This document shows positions 9,415-20,100 of a stretch of DNA of 64,000 nucleotides, in pieces. A program made the position numbers and the translations under genes. The notes beneath the pieces were generated by a model. That model was not told where the DNA came from. It worked only from the letters and a program-made list of their open reading frames with translations, and did not search any database. Where the stretch lies: NCBI GenBank assembly GCA_006386115.1, contig VFIW01000002.1, forward strand, positions 1 through 64,000, written 5' to 3'. Each line of letters starts with the position of its first letter. Position 1 is the first letter of the stretch. Source of the stretch: Globisporangium splendens (Eukaryota > Oomycota > Peronosporomycetes > Pythiales > Pythiaceae).

Positions 9415-12400
9415 AGACTCTATAGCTTCGGCGTCGCCGACTACTAGAGTCGTGCAGATGGGAAGCTTAGTCCCAGGAGCTCTTGACAACAAGGCTCCGA
9501 GTGAGATGTTGGTATATAGCGCCGATGTGAAGGGCTATGAGAAGAAAATGACGGTTCTTGTTGACTGCGGTGCGTCACAGAACTTCGTCTCGAAGGCAGC
9601 TCTGGAACAGAGTCTGCAAGCATATGAGCGACTTGTCCACAGTGGCAAGCGCGAGAAGATGATCGTACGTCTGGCCGATGGGTCGATAGTACACACTGAA
9701 GGGGTTCAAGTCGAACTCTCTTTCAGTTTTTGCGACTTTGTCTGCAAAGAAACGTTCGTGGTACTAGCGATGGGGTCGAAGTACGACCTCATCCTAGGGA
9801 TGCCTTGGCTGGCGAAACATCAGCCTTGGATCGATTGGCGAGCACGCACAATCGGAAGCTCCACCCCTTCCTCTGATGAAGAGCGAAGGTTGCGGGAAAA
9901 TTTCCACGCAATGGATGCGAGCTTTGAACACGCTGTGGCAGGGAGCCCAGCAGGAACACATGCGGCGGCAGCGAGCCCCGCTCAAAACACACTTGCTGTG
10001 GCAGGGAGCCCAGCTAGAAGATGCGCTGAGGCAGGGAGCCCAGCAAAGAGATCAACTGCAGCAGGTAGCCCAGTTAGTGCGGAAGCGCCAGAAAGTCCAG
10101 ACGTGGACACTGGTGCGCAAGTGTGCGGCTCCAGAGCACCCGAGCCAGCCCCCGCAAGTGACAGCGACAGTGCAGGTGTACACGCGTCAACCAGCTCGTA
10201 CCACCCTGACGGTGCAGTACTGGAGCTCAGAACCGCGAGGTCGCGCGTTCGCATCAACCGACGAGGGCGACGCAAGTTGTCAGCTCGCGAGAGAGACAGT
10301 ACATTGGCATCTGTTGCTGAGGAAACGGCCGCCTCGCATATGATTGCCCCATCTCTCAACGCAGCTGCAACTTCGCTGCGCGCCTTCGACAGGATCTCGG
10401 ATCCGTCGATAGATCGCGCTCACGTTGACGTGGCGCTCAGATGCGCGACGCGCAGTCCGGAAGCAAACGCATCAGACGAAGTGTTCTTCGCTGAATTTGC
10501 GGCGCTCCATGAGCTGCCGAGTACCGCTGAGGCGATTGTATCCCTCGAAGAAATGAGCTATGAGCTCTTTCTTACGGATCTAGAGCGTGATCAGATCCGC
10601 GAGATCGTCGTTCCGACTGCGTTCACGCGTAGCGAACTATGCACCTCGTCCACTGCGGATGAGAGTGTTTTGGAGCCAGACAAACAGAAACGGTTTGCTG
10701 CTCAGGATTGGGACACCGCGAAAGGCAGTCCATACTTTGACTTGTTGTGGGAGTTCAAAGATGTCTTCCCCGACAAAGTGCCAAGTGCCCTGCCCGTTGA
10801 TCGTGGCGTACGGCACGAGATTGACCTCGAGCCTGGGAGCAAATATTGCGTGACCAGACAATGGCCGCTGCCCCGCGAGCAGGTTGAGGCTATCGACGAG
10901 TTCTTCGCGAAACGAGCCCTCGCCGGTCATGTGAGAGAAAGCAAGTCTCCACATAGCTCACCCACGTTTTGTGTGCGGAAAGCGACTGGTGGCTGGCGCA
11001 TTGTTCACGCTTTCAACAAGCTGAACGCCGCCACCATTCCGGCACAAACGCCGATCCCAAGGAAGGATGTCTTAATCGACTCCATGGGCGGCTCGACAGT
11101 GTTCTCCGCACTGGATCTGATGGATGGGTTCTATCAGATCCTCATGCGAGAGAGTGACGTTCCCTTGACGGCAGTAAGCACACCCAGCGGGATGCTGTGG
11201 GAGTGGCTCGTTATGCCGCAAGGTTTGAAGAATGCACCAGCGACGTTCAACCGTCTGGTAACGCATCTTCTGCGTCCTCATCGTGCGTATGCACCGAGCT
11301 ATTTCGATGACATCTTCGTGCACAGTCGTGCCGAAGGAGATCTCAGTGCCGTTGACGTGCACAAGAGACATTTGCGCTCAGTGTTGCAGTGCTTACGAGA
11401 CAACAGTCTGTATTGCAACCTGAAGAAATGCATCTTTGGCGCCTCAGAGATACCGATCCTGGGCTGCTATGTTGGCAAAGCTGGCGTCCGCGCGGACCCA
11501 GAGAAGATCAAGGCGATCGCCGACTGGCCGATCCCAAAGAATGTCAAGGACTTGCGCAAGTGGCTTGGCTTGGCAAATTACTTGCACAAGTACAGCCACA
11601 GCTATGCGGTGAGAGTCCGTCCGCTCACGCATCTCTTGAAAAAGGATGTCGAGTGGGACTGGACGAATGATGTCATGAATGCATTCATTGACGTGAAGGA
11701 GTCGCTTGTTCGCGCTCCTGTCCTGGCGTTGCCGGACCACACGAAAGCTTTCAGTGTCGTGTGCGATGCCAGCGATTTTGCAATTGGCTGTGCGCTGATG
11801 CAGAAGGATGATGACGGCCATGAGCGCGTCGTGTCATACCAAAGCAGACTGCTTAAGGCAGCTGAAAAGAATTATCCTGTGCACGACAAGGAGCTGCTTG
11901 CGATCAAGTACGCTCTCTTGAAGTTCAGGGTCCACCTTTTGGGTGCGACACCGTTCGTTGTGTACACGGATCACGCGTCCTTGCGGACCGCGATTAATTC
12001 CCCCCATTTATCGCAGCGAATGGCGCGATGGCTTGCATTCTTCTCCGAGTCCAACTTTCGGGTCGAATACAAGCCGGGAAAGGAAAATGTTCTGGCGGAC
12101 GCGCTCTCGCGCCGTCCAGATTACGAGTCGAGCGCTGACAGCAGCTCTGGCGCCCTGTGTTTGGAGCGCACTCCTGATCTCATGCATCTGAGCATCAGTC
12201 GAGTGCAAGCAAAGCTCAAGGACAATATTCAGTCGCTTTATCCAAAGGACGATGAATGTCGCTTGTTGATTGCTCACTTTGACGGCTCGTCCAAAGAGTC
12301 ATTGCCTGCCAAACTCGAGTCAAAGCTTGCTCGGTTTAGTTACCACGACGGGTTGTTGTGGCATCGACTGTCCAACTTTGATTACCCGCGTGTGTATGTA

Positions 12401-14486
12401 CCGCATGACCAGGATCTGAAACTTTCGATCCTGCATGAGTTTCACGACGCACCAGCGAGTGGGCATCTCGGACGTGAAAAGACCTTCTTGCAAGTGTCTA
12501 ATGTGTTTTGGTGGCCACACCAATACACATGGGTGGCCAATTATGTACGCTCATGCGAGCAGTGCCAGCGCGTGAAGCCTGCGGGCAAGAACAAAGCGCC
12601 GCTGCATCCGCTGCCGATTCCGCAAGATTGCTGGAAGTCGGTCGGCATGGATTTCGTCTTCGGTTTCCCGGAAGACAAGGCGCGCAACACAGGCGTCGTC
12701 GTGTTCGTCGACCGACTGAGCAAAATGGTGCACGTTGCACCTGTGCGCAAGCATGTCACTGCGCAAGAGACGGCGTGCCTATTTTTAGAGCACGTGTTCC
12801 GCTATCACGGCTTGCCCGAGTCTATTGTATCAGACCGGGACCCGCGTTTCACCGCTGCCTTTTGGCGCGAACTCTTTCGCCTGCTCGGCACAGATCTGGC
12901 GTTGTCCACTGCCGATCACCCCGAGACAGACGGGCAAACCGAGCGCGTGAACCGTGTCGTCGAGGATATTCTTCGCAGCATCGCTGTCGATCATCCCCGC
13001 GACTGGAGCCGCTGGCTGCCGTACGCCGAGTTTGCTATAAATAGCAGCGAGCACGCCTCTACGGCCGTGACTCCGTTCTATTTTAACTCGCTGCGGCACC
13101 CGCGCGTACCCGCCACTCTGTTTGAGGGCGTCGAACGTTCTGCGGTAGGAGGGCAACTCGCTGCGCTCGCTGCGAGTGCGCGACCTCCGTCACCGGACGT
13201 AGCGTCAACCGCTCACGTGGACGCGTGCGATGCGCCGCCTGTGCGATCGCGTTCCGAATCTTTCACGGTCTTACCGGACAGCACGAAGGGTATTGACATG
13301 ACGGGCACGGTACTGAGTTACAGTACTCGTGTCCCTAAAGATGAATCACCCACGGTACAGAGTTACGGTACTCGTGTCCCTATAGATGGCTCTCACACGG
13401 TACCGAGTTACGGTACCCGTGCTAAAAATAGCCAGTCCAGACGGAATCAGGCGACCGCTCGTGTGAGCGCCAGCCACGAATGGAAGGACGCGCGGTGTCA
13501 CACACCCGCCCAGAAATAGAACTCTCTGCAGCACGCGCTGCGAGAGCAACGAAAAAGCAAGACAAAGCCGTCGCGGCAGCACGGCAATTTGTCGATGAGC
13601 GCGCAGCATTGTTGCATCGCGTACGCGACCAATTAGCTGCTGCGCAAGACAAACAAAAGCTCTACGCCGATAAATCGGGTAGAAAGAACAAACAAACGTT
13701 TTGTGTGGGTGAAAAGTGCTTTTAAGCATTAAAAACCTACCAAACGATGCAGTCACAACGCTCCCCAGCGGGAGTAAGTTGTTGCCACGATTCATCGGGC
13801 CATACACTGTTGTGGAGAAGATTGGAGACTTGAATTACAAGCTCGATCTCCCAACGAGAATGGCAACGCACCCCGTGTTCAACGTGGGTTTGCTGAAACG
13901 CTACCATGACGCTACTGTGGATTTTTATCCCAGTCCGGGAGAACGTCGGTCTCATCAGGGGGCTCAGACGCCGCCCATCGAGACACGAGCGCGTTGTGCC
14001 TCTCCCAAAGCGTCTTCACTCGCGGAGCGTACCTCGCGTGGAAGTGCTTCCCGCGGACATGGTACTCCTCCAGCATCTGACGAGCTTCCTTCAGCTCCGT
14101 CTCAAGCGCTGTCACCCTCTGCTTCAACAGCGAGGTTTCGTCCAGATATTGCTGGCGAAGGGTACGGACGGCTTGCTGTAGCGCCCCCAAAGACGATGCG
14201 TTCGCGTGAACCATCTGAACCATCGCATCTGGTGCAACCACCGATGCTGAAGCGAAGTAGGGCGCCACCTGTCCCGCTGATTGACAAGCAGGGACAGCGC
14301 CAGTACCATGTTGAGCGCCTGCTGCGTGTGCAGCGGCGTAAGGGGAACACGCACTACCTTGTGAAGTGGCGTGGGTACGATGTGTCGCAGAGCTCGTGGG
14401 AGCCTGCTGAGCGTCTTCGCGAAGACGTCCCGGATCTTGTTGACGCCTTTGAGGCGCAACTGAGGGACTGTCATTCGCGCGAGTAA
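9374..14486 (+). pseudogene. pol: pol of element B with C-terminal chromodomain (two frameshifts)
   Basis: The main frame runs to 13519: protease DCGASQNFV near 9560, a long variable region with repeated AGSPA-type units near 9950-10090, reverse transcriptase (YFDD near 11300), RNase H (CDASDFAIGC near 11763), integrase HHCC finger near 12440-12580 and its core (MDFVFGFP, SDRDPRF, DHPETDGQTERVN) to about 12960. The integrase C-terminal part is in another frame (13480-13725), and a third frame (13716-14486) holds LPRFIGPYTVV, a variable linker and a clear chromodomain (YHVERLLRVQ, THYLVKWRGY, SWEP) near 14300-14450. Two frameshifts are needed to join these, so this copy cannot make a complete product. 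Confidence 0.88.
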
Positions 14487-15573
14487 TATGTCGCCTGATA
14501 CCAGCGCGACCGCCCGCTCGCAGAGGCGTGCCACCGCCCTGCTTGGAGCGAAACAGACGAACACGGTCAACTGCAAATTGCATGCGTTGACTGCGTTGCA
14601 CTGTCGGATCGGTAGACACTGTGCGAGTGCTACCTCCCTTAATTTTATTGATGCACGACATGAAGTCGGCATCGTACTCTTCTTCCGTCTCTCCAACAAA
14701 GAGGACGACTGGGATCGGGTGAATACGCAATTCCCCATTTTCATCCCGCAATCGCTTTTCACGCCAATTTTTAAATTGAGCGTCATAGTCCCGCGCACAA
14801 AGTCTGGCTCTCGCGAGCAGATTCGATGCGGTCTTGCCAGCCGGCCATAGTTCTGGCGGCGGCATTTCGGGCAGTGAGTACTTGAGCTCATCGTGAACGA
14901 TGGCTCGCACTCCTGCCTCTTCGTTTGTAATGAGGACTTCGTGCTTCCTCTTACGATTGTTGACAGCCTCAACGGCGTCATTTTCCTCCTTCGTCCGATA
15001 CATCGAGACGTCAGCGGATGGATCTCGCTCGAGCTCGTGGAGATAAGCGGCGTGTCGCTCGCTTTGCAACTCCTCGTACTCGACCCACTCGTCAATGGAG
15101 CCGAGCTTCACGGTGATGTCTTCCCCTTCCTCCTCTTCTTCGGGCGAGAACTCTTGGTAGTCGACTGCCGTGTCGTCTTCGGCGTCGCTTGTCCTGCTCA
15201 TCGGCGTGATGGCAGGGAGGTCGCCAAATTGTAGCTCACTGACACAGTCAGGAGCAGCCTTCGATTGAGCCGACTCGTCGTCGCTCATGCTCACGTCTTC
15301 CGTGGCAGTCGTGATCGCAGCGGCAGCGCGTTGTTTTGCGCTTGCCGCCTCGCGCTTCTCAGCGTCGAGCTTCTGCAGGCTTTGAACGAGTCCTTCTGCA
15401 GGACCGCTTGCGCTTCGGGCGATCTTTCCGCGCACCGATTTGTTCGTCGCCATCACGTGTGCGTTCACACTTGTGATATAACGATGCTTTTCGGAGAGAT
15501 TTGCACGCGCGTTCGCAGTGCCTCTCCCGAAGAATACTGAGCACGACATCGTGCGTCGAAGCGCGACCACCAC
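13912..15573 (-). CDS. Antisense gene of element B: 553-residue protein with C-terminal coiled coil
   Basis: An uninterrupted minus-strand frame starts with ATG 46 bases from the 3' LTR and ends inside pol. About 1.09 kb lies beyond the pol stop at 14486 where no sense frame exists; the remaining 575 bases overlap the pol linker and chromodomain. Visible parts: a basic N-terminus (ATNKSVRGKIARS), an Ala/Lys/Glu-rich helix (LVQSLQKLDAEKREAASAKQ), an acidic stretch (EFSPEEEEEGED), a KRKHE cluster, a central region ending in GETEEEYDADF, a Gln/Ser/Ala-rich segment, and a coiled coil near residues 455-500 (LRQQYLDETSLLKQRVTALE). No family is recognised. It is not visibly related to the A/C antisense protein except in position and coiled coil. 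Internal ATGs, such as the one opening MATNKSVRG, are alternative starts. Confidence 0.65.
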   Translation of the reverse strand: MVVALRRTMSCSVFFGRGTANARANLSEKHRYITSVNAHVMATNKSVRGKIARSASGPAEGLVQSLQKLDAEKREAASAKQRAAAAITTATEDVSMSDDESAQSKAAPDCVSELQFGDLPAITPMSRTSDAEDDTAVDYQEFSPEEEEEGEDITVKLGSIDEWVEYEELQSERHAAYLHELERDPSADVSMYRTKEENDAVEAVNNRKRKHEVLITNEEAGVRAIVHDELKYSLPEMPPPELWPAGKTASNLLARARLCARDYDAQFKNWREKRLRDENGELRIHPIPVVLFVGETEEEYDADFMSCINKIKGGSTRTVSTDPTVQRSQRMQFAVDRVRLFRSKQGGGTPLRAGGRAGIRRHITRANDSPSVAPQRRQQDPGRLREDAQQAPTSSATHRTHATSQGSACSPYAAAHAAGAQHGTGAVPACQSAGQVAPYFASASVVAPDAMVQMVHANASSLGALQQAVRTLRQQYLDETSLLKQRVTALETELKEARQMLEEYHVRGKHFHARYAPRVKTLWERHNALVSRWAASEPPDETDVLPDWDKNPQ

Positions 15574-15603
15574 TCTTTTGAAACCACTCCCGTGTTTCGC
15601 ACT

Positions 15604-15618
15604 TTAGGTGGGGGGTGG
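15604..15618 (+). other. Polypurine tract of element B
   Basis: A G-rich run (TTAGGTGGGGGGTGG) directly before the 3' LTR start TGTAACGGGG, the expected place for plus-strand priming. Confidence 0.6.
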
Positions 15619-16166
15619 TGTAACGGGGTCACACGCTAAGTTGCACCACAGCAACTTAGCTCAATCTGTTGACATTGGACTAAGCCCGCATGCAACTAAA
15701 GTTTCCGTACTTAGTTACGAGAAACACCAAAGCAGCCGAGCCATTAGGTTCGCCGCACTTACTCGAACCACAAAGGTAGCCAAGCTGCTCTGATTAGAGG
15801 TCGGTCACAGACACGACTCTCATAGGCTGAAACTATATGCTTTTAGACCAATTGAATAACACGGCAATCCAGAGCCATTCACTTATGCTCACATTGAAAT
15901 GAGCGGAAGTTCACTATGCTAGATAGTGAACTAAAGATAACTCAGGGTGTCCTGCAGAGGGCAACCCCCAACGAATAAACAGTTCCATTTTTACCGTTAA
16001 CTAAGTCTTTGGTTATCGGCGGTTACTCTGTAGAGATCTATAGGTAACCGATTGTTGCACTGCAGGAAGCAGGCAACAGCTCTCGGAACAGAGTCCTTGA
16101 GAGAAGCGTTGAATACGCTTCCTCACACACGTACCGTGCTGCGTAACTCGGAAGTGTCCGGTTACA
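15619..16166 (+). repeat. 3' LTR of element B
   Basis: TGTAACGGGG...GGTTACA. From about 15940 to the end it matches the 5' LTR closely; the first 300 bases are strongly diverged from it. The next base begins the interrupted gag of element C. Confidence 0.85.
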
Positions 16167-17112
16167 CCTCGAGCGTATGCGAGCAGTCATCGGTGAGGCA
16201 GCTGTAATCAGCTTGCTGAGATCAGCGTCACCGGATGAGCAGAGGAATGCGGCTACGAGCTTCATGCATCACGATATCATGAACACTCATCGACAGCCTG
16301 CAACTCCTGTCACGACGATGAGAGTGGCGCCTCTGAAGCTCGATGTATCTCCGTACCGTGGCGGAGAAAACGAACCTCTAGCGAGATGGTTCGTTGAGTT
16401 GGATGCAGCTATCACTGCAAGACAACTACGGGACCCAATGCAGCAAGTGTTGTTTGCGATGTCAAACCTTGCGGGTTGAGCCAAGAGTTGGGCGTATGGG
16501 AAGCGATTGGCGGAGCCACATCGCTTCTACGACCTAGACGACTTCAAACGAGAGCTGAAGAGAGCTTTTGAGCCTCCGCAGAGCGAATTTCGAGTTCGTG
16601 CTGAGTTCTTAAAGCTTCGTCAGGGTAGATACGACCTACGCTCGTGCGCTCAACGAGCACGATACCTTGTGTCAAGTATCGTGAATGAGCCGATTGATGT
16701 CTCAACGCAAATTGTGACACTCATGGCAGGGCTCAATGACGGTCCGATTCGGAACCAGCTGTTCCGCGAGTATCCGAAGACGCTGGATGAAGCCATCGAG
16801 CGAGCGATGCAAGAAGAATTCAGCATCAAGCAAGCCAAGTTCAACGGTTTCGGCCCTCGCCCTGTTCGACAACACGCAGTCACATACGACGGTCCAGAGC
16901 CGATGGACATCTCGTATGCCGATGCGACCGCTAACAGACAGCCACGCAATGACGGGAAGTGTTTCCGTTGCGGCAAGCCCGGTCACATCGCGAGAAATTG
17001 CAAGGTGTCCTTGCCAAGCCAGCAAGCGACACACGGTTCGCGATCGAATCGATCAGGCAGAGGCCGACGATTCGAGCGTTCCCAACAGCCAAAAAACGGG
17101 AACGACCAGTAG
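16167..17112 (+). pseudogene. gag: gag of element C (5'-truncated, internal stop)
   Basis: The frame enters at the B insertion point (ERMRAVIGEAAVISLLRSAS) and is broken by TGA at 16477-16479 in LAG-stop-AKSWAYGKR; A has CGT there. It then continues through the capsid-like region to a CCHC knuckle (CFRCGKPGHIARNC) near 16960-17000. The identical TGA is present in C' at 26877-26879. The 3' end carries the frameshift heptamer. Confidence 0.85.
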
Positions 17113-17131
17113 GAGCGGGGCTCCCTACTGG
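17091..17131 (+). promoter_or_regulatory. -1 ribosomal frameshift signal, element C
   Basis: A AAA AAC at 17091-17097 (read CCA AAA AAC), an eight-base spacer, then a hairpin with arms CCAGTAGGAGC (17106-17116) and GCTCCCTACTGG (17120-17131). Same layout as in A with a stronger stem. Confidence 0.75.
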
Positions 17132-20100
17132 GCGAACAAAGAGTTCTGTGAATGTCGTGGAAGCGCAGAACTCTTGCCCCGGTGTGCGCAATGCACATGA
17201 AGTTTCCGCGAACAGATGTGAGCGTGTCGAGCAAGAGCCAGCCTTGATAGTCCACAAGGTTAAGGTAGATGGTTATTCAGAACCTCTACGGGCTCTTGTA
17301 GACACTGGTGCGTCGAACAATTTTGTCCGCACACAAGTGGTGAGAAGGCAAGGTTTGGACCTGCCTAACTCAAACAAGGAAATGATCGTTCGCTTGGCGA
17401 ATGGATCGAAAGTGACGATGCCTAAGCGCGTGTTGCGTATGGCAATCGAATGTGATGATTTCCGAGGTGAAGACGAGTTTATAGCACTCGACCTCGATGA
17501 CAAGTTTGATCTGATTCTGGGAATGCCCTGGTTGAGAAGGTACCAACCGAGCATTGACTGGAAGAAGAAGAAGATCAGCGTCGACAAGCAAGTCGACGAA
17601 GACCTCGGCTGCCTGGCAGCAAGAGAGGTAATTTGGGCATATACATCTGTGGAAGATGTGTCTAATGAGAGTCAGGCGTGCGATGGCCCCTCACACTCAA
17701 ATGACAAGCCCGTGAAGACCACTGGAGGTGGAGTAGTCAGGCGCCAGAAAAAGACTACTCCTGTAGCCAAGAGCGATGAAGGAGTTCCGCTCTGGCAGAA
17801 GGAAAGAAGACAAGAAGACCGACGAAGAAGAACGAAGATCTGCAAGCGTCCCTGATCAAGACACAAGAGAAGCAGAAGATGAAGTGAAGAAAGAAAAACA
17901 AGCCACTTCAAGCGAATATGTGAACGTCGTAGTCTACAATGAAGAAGGTGACAGCCAGATAGTGCGTCACGTACAAGTTGAAAATCCTCCAAGTCTGGCT
18001 CAAGAATTGATTTCCTTGCCGTTGATGAGCAAGAAGACGCTCAAGCGTAGCCTGGCGAAAGGCGAAATTTCGCAAATTTGTGCGATCGTCGATGAAGCTG
18101 CCGACGATGTCATCAACACTGCGGAAGTGTTAGATGAGAAGACACGGAAGGAAAGGTTTGACGAGCAGTCGTGGGACGCTCTAAAGACAAACCCCGTGTA
18201 TGGACTTGTCAAGGAATATGCGGACATATTCCCAGACAAAGTGCCTGACGAATTGCCGCAAGACAGAGGCATTCGTCACGAGATAGATGTACTTCCGGGA
18301 ACGAAGTACTGTATCACAAGGCAATGGCCGCTACCGAAGGAACAAGTCGATGCAATCGATGAGTTCTTCGCGCAGCGACAGAAGGCTGGCCATGTGCGCG
18401 AGAGCAAGTCTCCGCACTGTAGTCCCACCTTCTGTGTTAAGAAGGCCACAGGTGGTTGGCGTATTGTTCATGCATTCAACAAATTGAATGATGCGACCAT
18501 GCCTGCTCAGACCCCAGTTCCACGTAAGGATATGATCCTTGATGGAATGGTTGGCAGCACTGTCTTTAGCGCGATCGATCTGAAGGATGGATTCTATCAG
18601 ATTCGTATGCGTGAGAGCGATGTACCATTTACAGCAGTAAGCACCCCTAGTGGTATGCTGTGGGAGTGGATGGTAATGCCACAAGGTCTGAAGAACGCGC
18701 CAGCAACTTTCAACAGAATGGTCACGAATGTACTTCGTCCATTGAGAGAGTTTGCACCGAGCTACTTTGACGATATCTTCGTCCATAGTAAGGCTTTGGG
18801 AAAGAAGAAGGATGTTGATGTTCATCTTGAACATCTCCGTCAAGTTTTTCAGGTTATGCGTGAAAACAAATTATACGCTAACTTGAAGAAATGCATCTTC
18901 TTCGCCCCTGAGATCCCTGTACTCGGTTGCTTTGTTGGCAAGAATGGCGTTCGAGCTGATCCTGAGAAAGTCAAGGCTATTGACGATTGGCCTACTCCTC
19001 AGAATGTCAAACAACTACGCCAGTGGTTGGGTTTGGCGAACTACCTGCACAAATACACACGCAATTGCGCAGCATTAGTGCAACCTCTCACGAGTCTCTT
19101 GAAAAAGGACAATGAGTGGGAGTGGTCTGAGGAACATCAGGCAGCGTTTGCTGAAGTGAAGAAGAGCTTAAGAGAAGCTCCTGTCCTAGCTCTCGCAGAT
19201 CATGAGAAGCCGTTCCATGTAGTCTGCGATGCGAGCGATTATGCCATCGGGTGTGCACTGATGCAACACGATGATGAGGGCAAAGAAAGAGTTGTGTCGT
19301 ATCAATCACGACAACTCAGGCCCGCAGAAAGGAACTATCCGGTCCATGACAAAGAACTTTTGGCCATGAAGTATGCATTGGCAAAGTTCCGAGTCTATTT
19401 GCTTGGTGAGGAGCAGTTCGCTATTTACACTGATCACGCATCACTGCGGACAGCTGTAAAGACGCCTCACCTATCGCAAAGAATGGCAAGATGGTTTTCC
19501 TTCTTTGCTGAGTATAACTTTGTTGTACACTGCAAGCCCGGCAAGTCCAACATACTTGCTGACGCTTTGTCAAGACGTCCGGACTATGATCCGAAGAACA
19601 AGAGTGACGACACGAACGGAGCGTGCCGACTCTGTGAAGACGTCAACGCGATTGCTACGGGAGTGACAAGCACAATCCAAGAAGAAATCACTGAGGGCTA
19701 CAAGCAAGACGAAGCATGTCAAGAACTGATCAAGTATTTCAAGAATCCCTCAGATAAGGCACTCCAAAACCTCCCATCAAGAGCAAGATCGCGTGTTCAC
19801 CGTTACAGTATGCACAATGAGCTGTTGTATTATGCAGTTGACGAAGGGGATCCAGCGAGGATCGTTGTCCTCCAACGACGAAGGTCTGCGTCATCGACTC
19901 TTGTACGAGTATCATGACGGTCCTTCGAGTGGCCATCTCGGACGTGAGAAAACGTTTCTCAACTTGTCTCGAGATTACTACTGACCTCACATGTACAAGT
20001 GGGTTCGCAAGTATGTGCGTACTTGCGAAGTGTGCCAAAGAGTTAAGCCATCCGGCTCTACTCGGGCCCCACTTCGTTCATTACCTGTCCCTCAGGACAG

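Larger units (their letters stand above)
1..16166 (+). mobile_element. Element B: chromodomain Ty3/Gypsy LTR retrotransposon, interrupted by element A
   Basis: The element has a 5' LTR (1-535), gag, pol and chromodomain, an antisense gene, a polypurine tract and a 3' LTR (15619-16166). Element A (538-8156) is inserted just after the 5' LTR. The bases flanking A are ACAAT (533-537) and ACAAC (8157-8161), consistent with a 5-bp target duplication carrying one later change. The gag frame is intact but pol has at least two frameshifts near 13.5 and 13.72 kb, so the copy is probably inactive. After 16166 the sequence continues as the gag of element C, so B itself is nested in C. The outer left boundary is at the window edge and cannot be checked. 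Confidence 0.85.
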
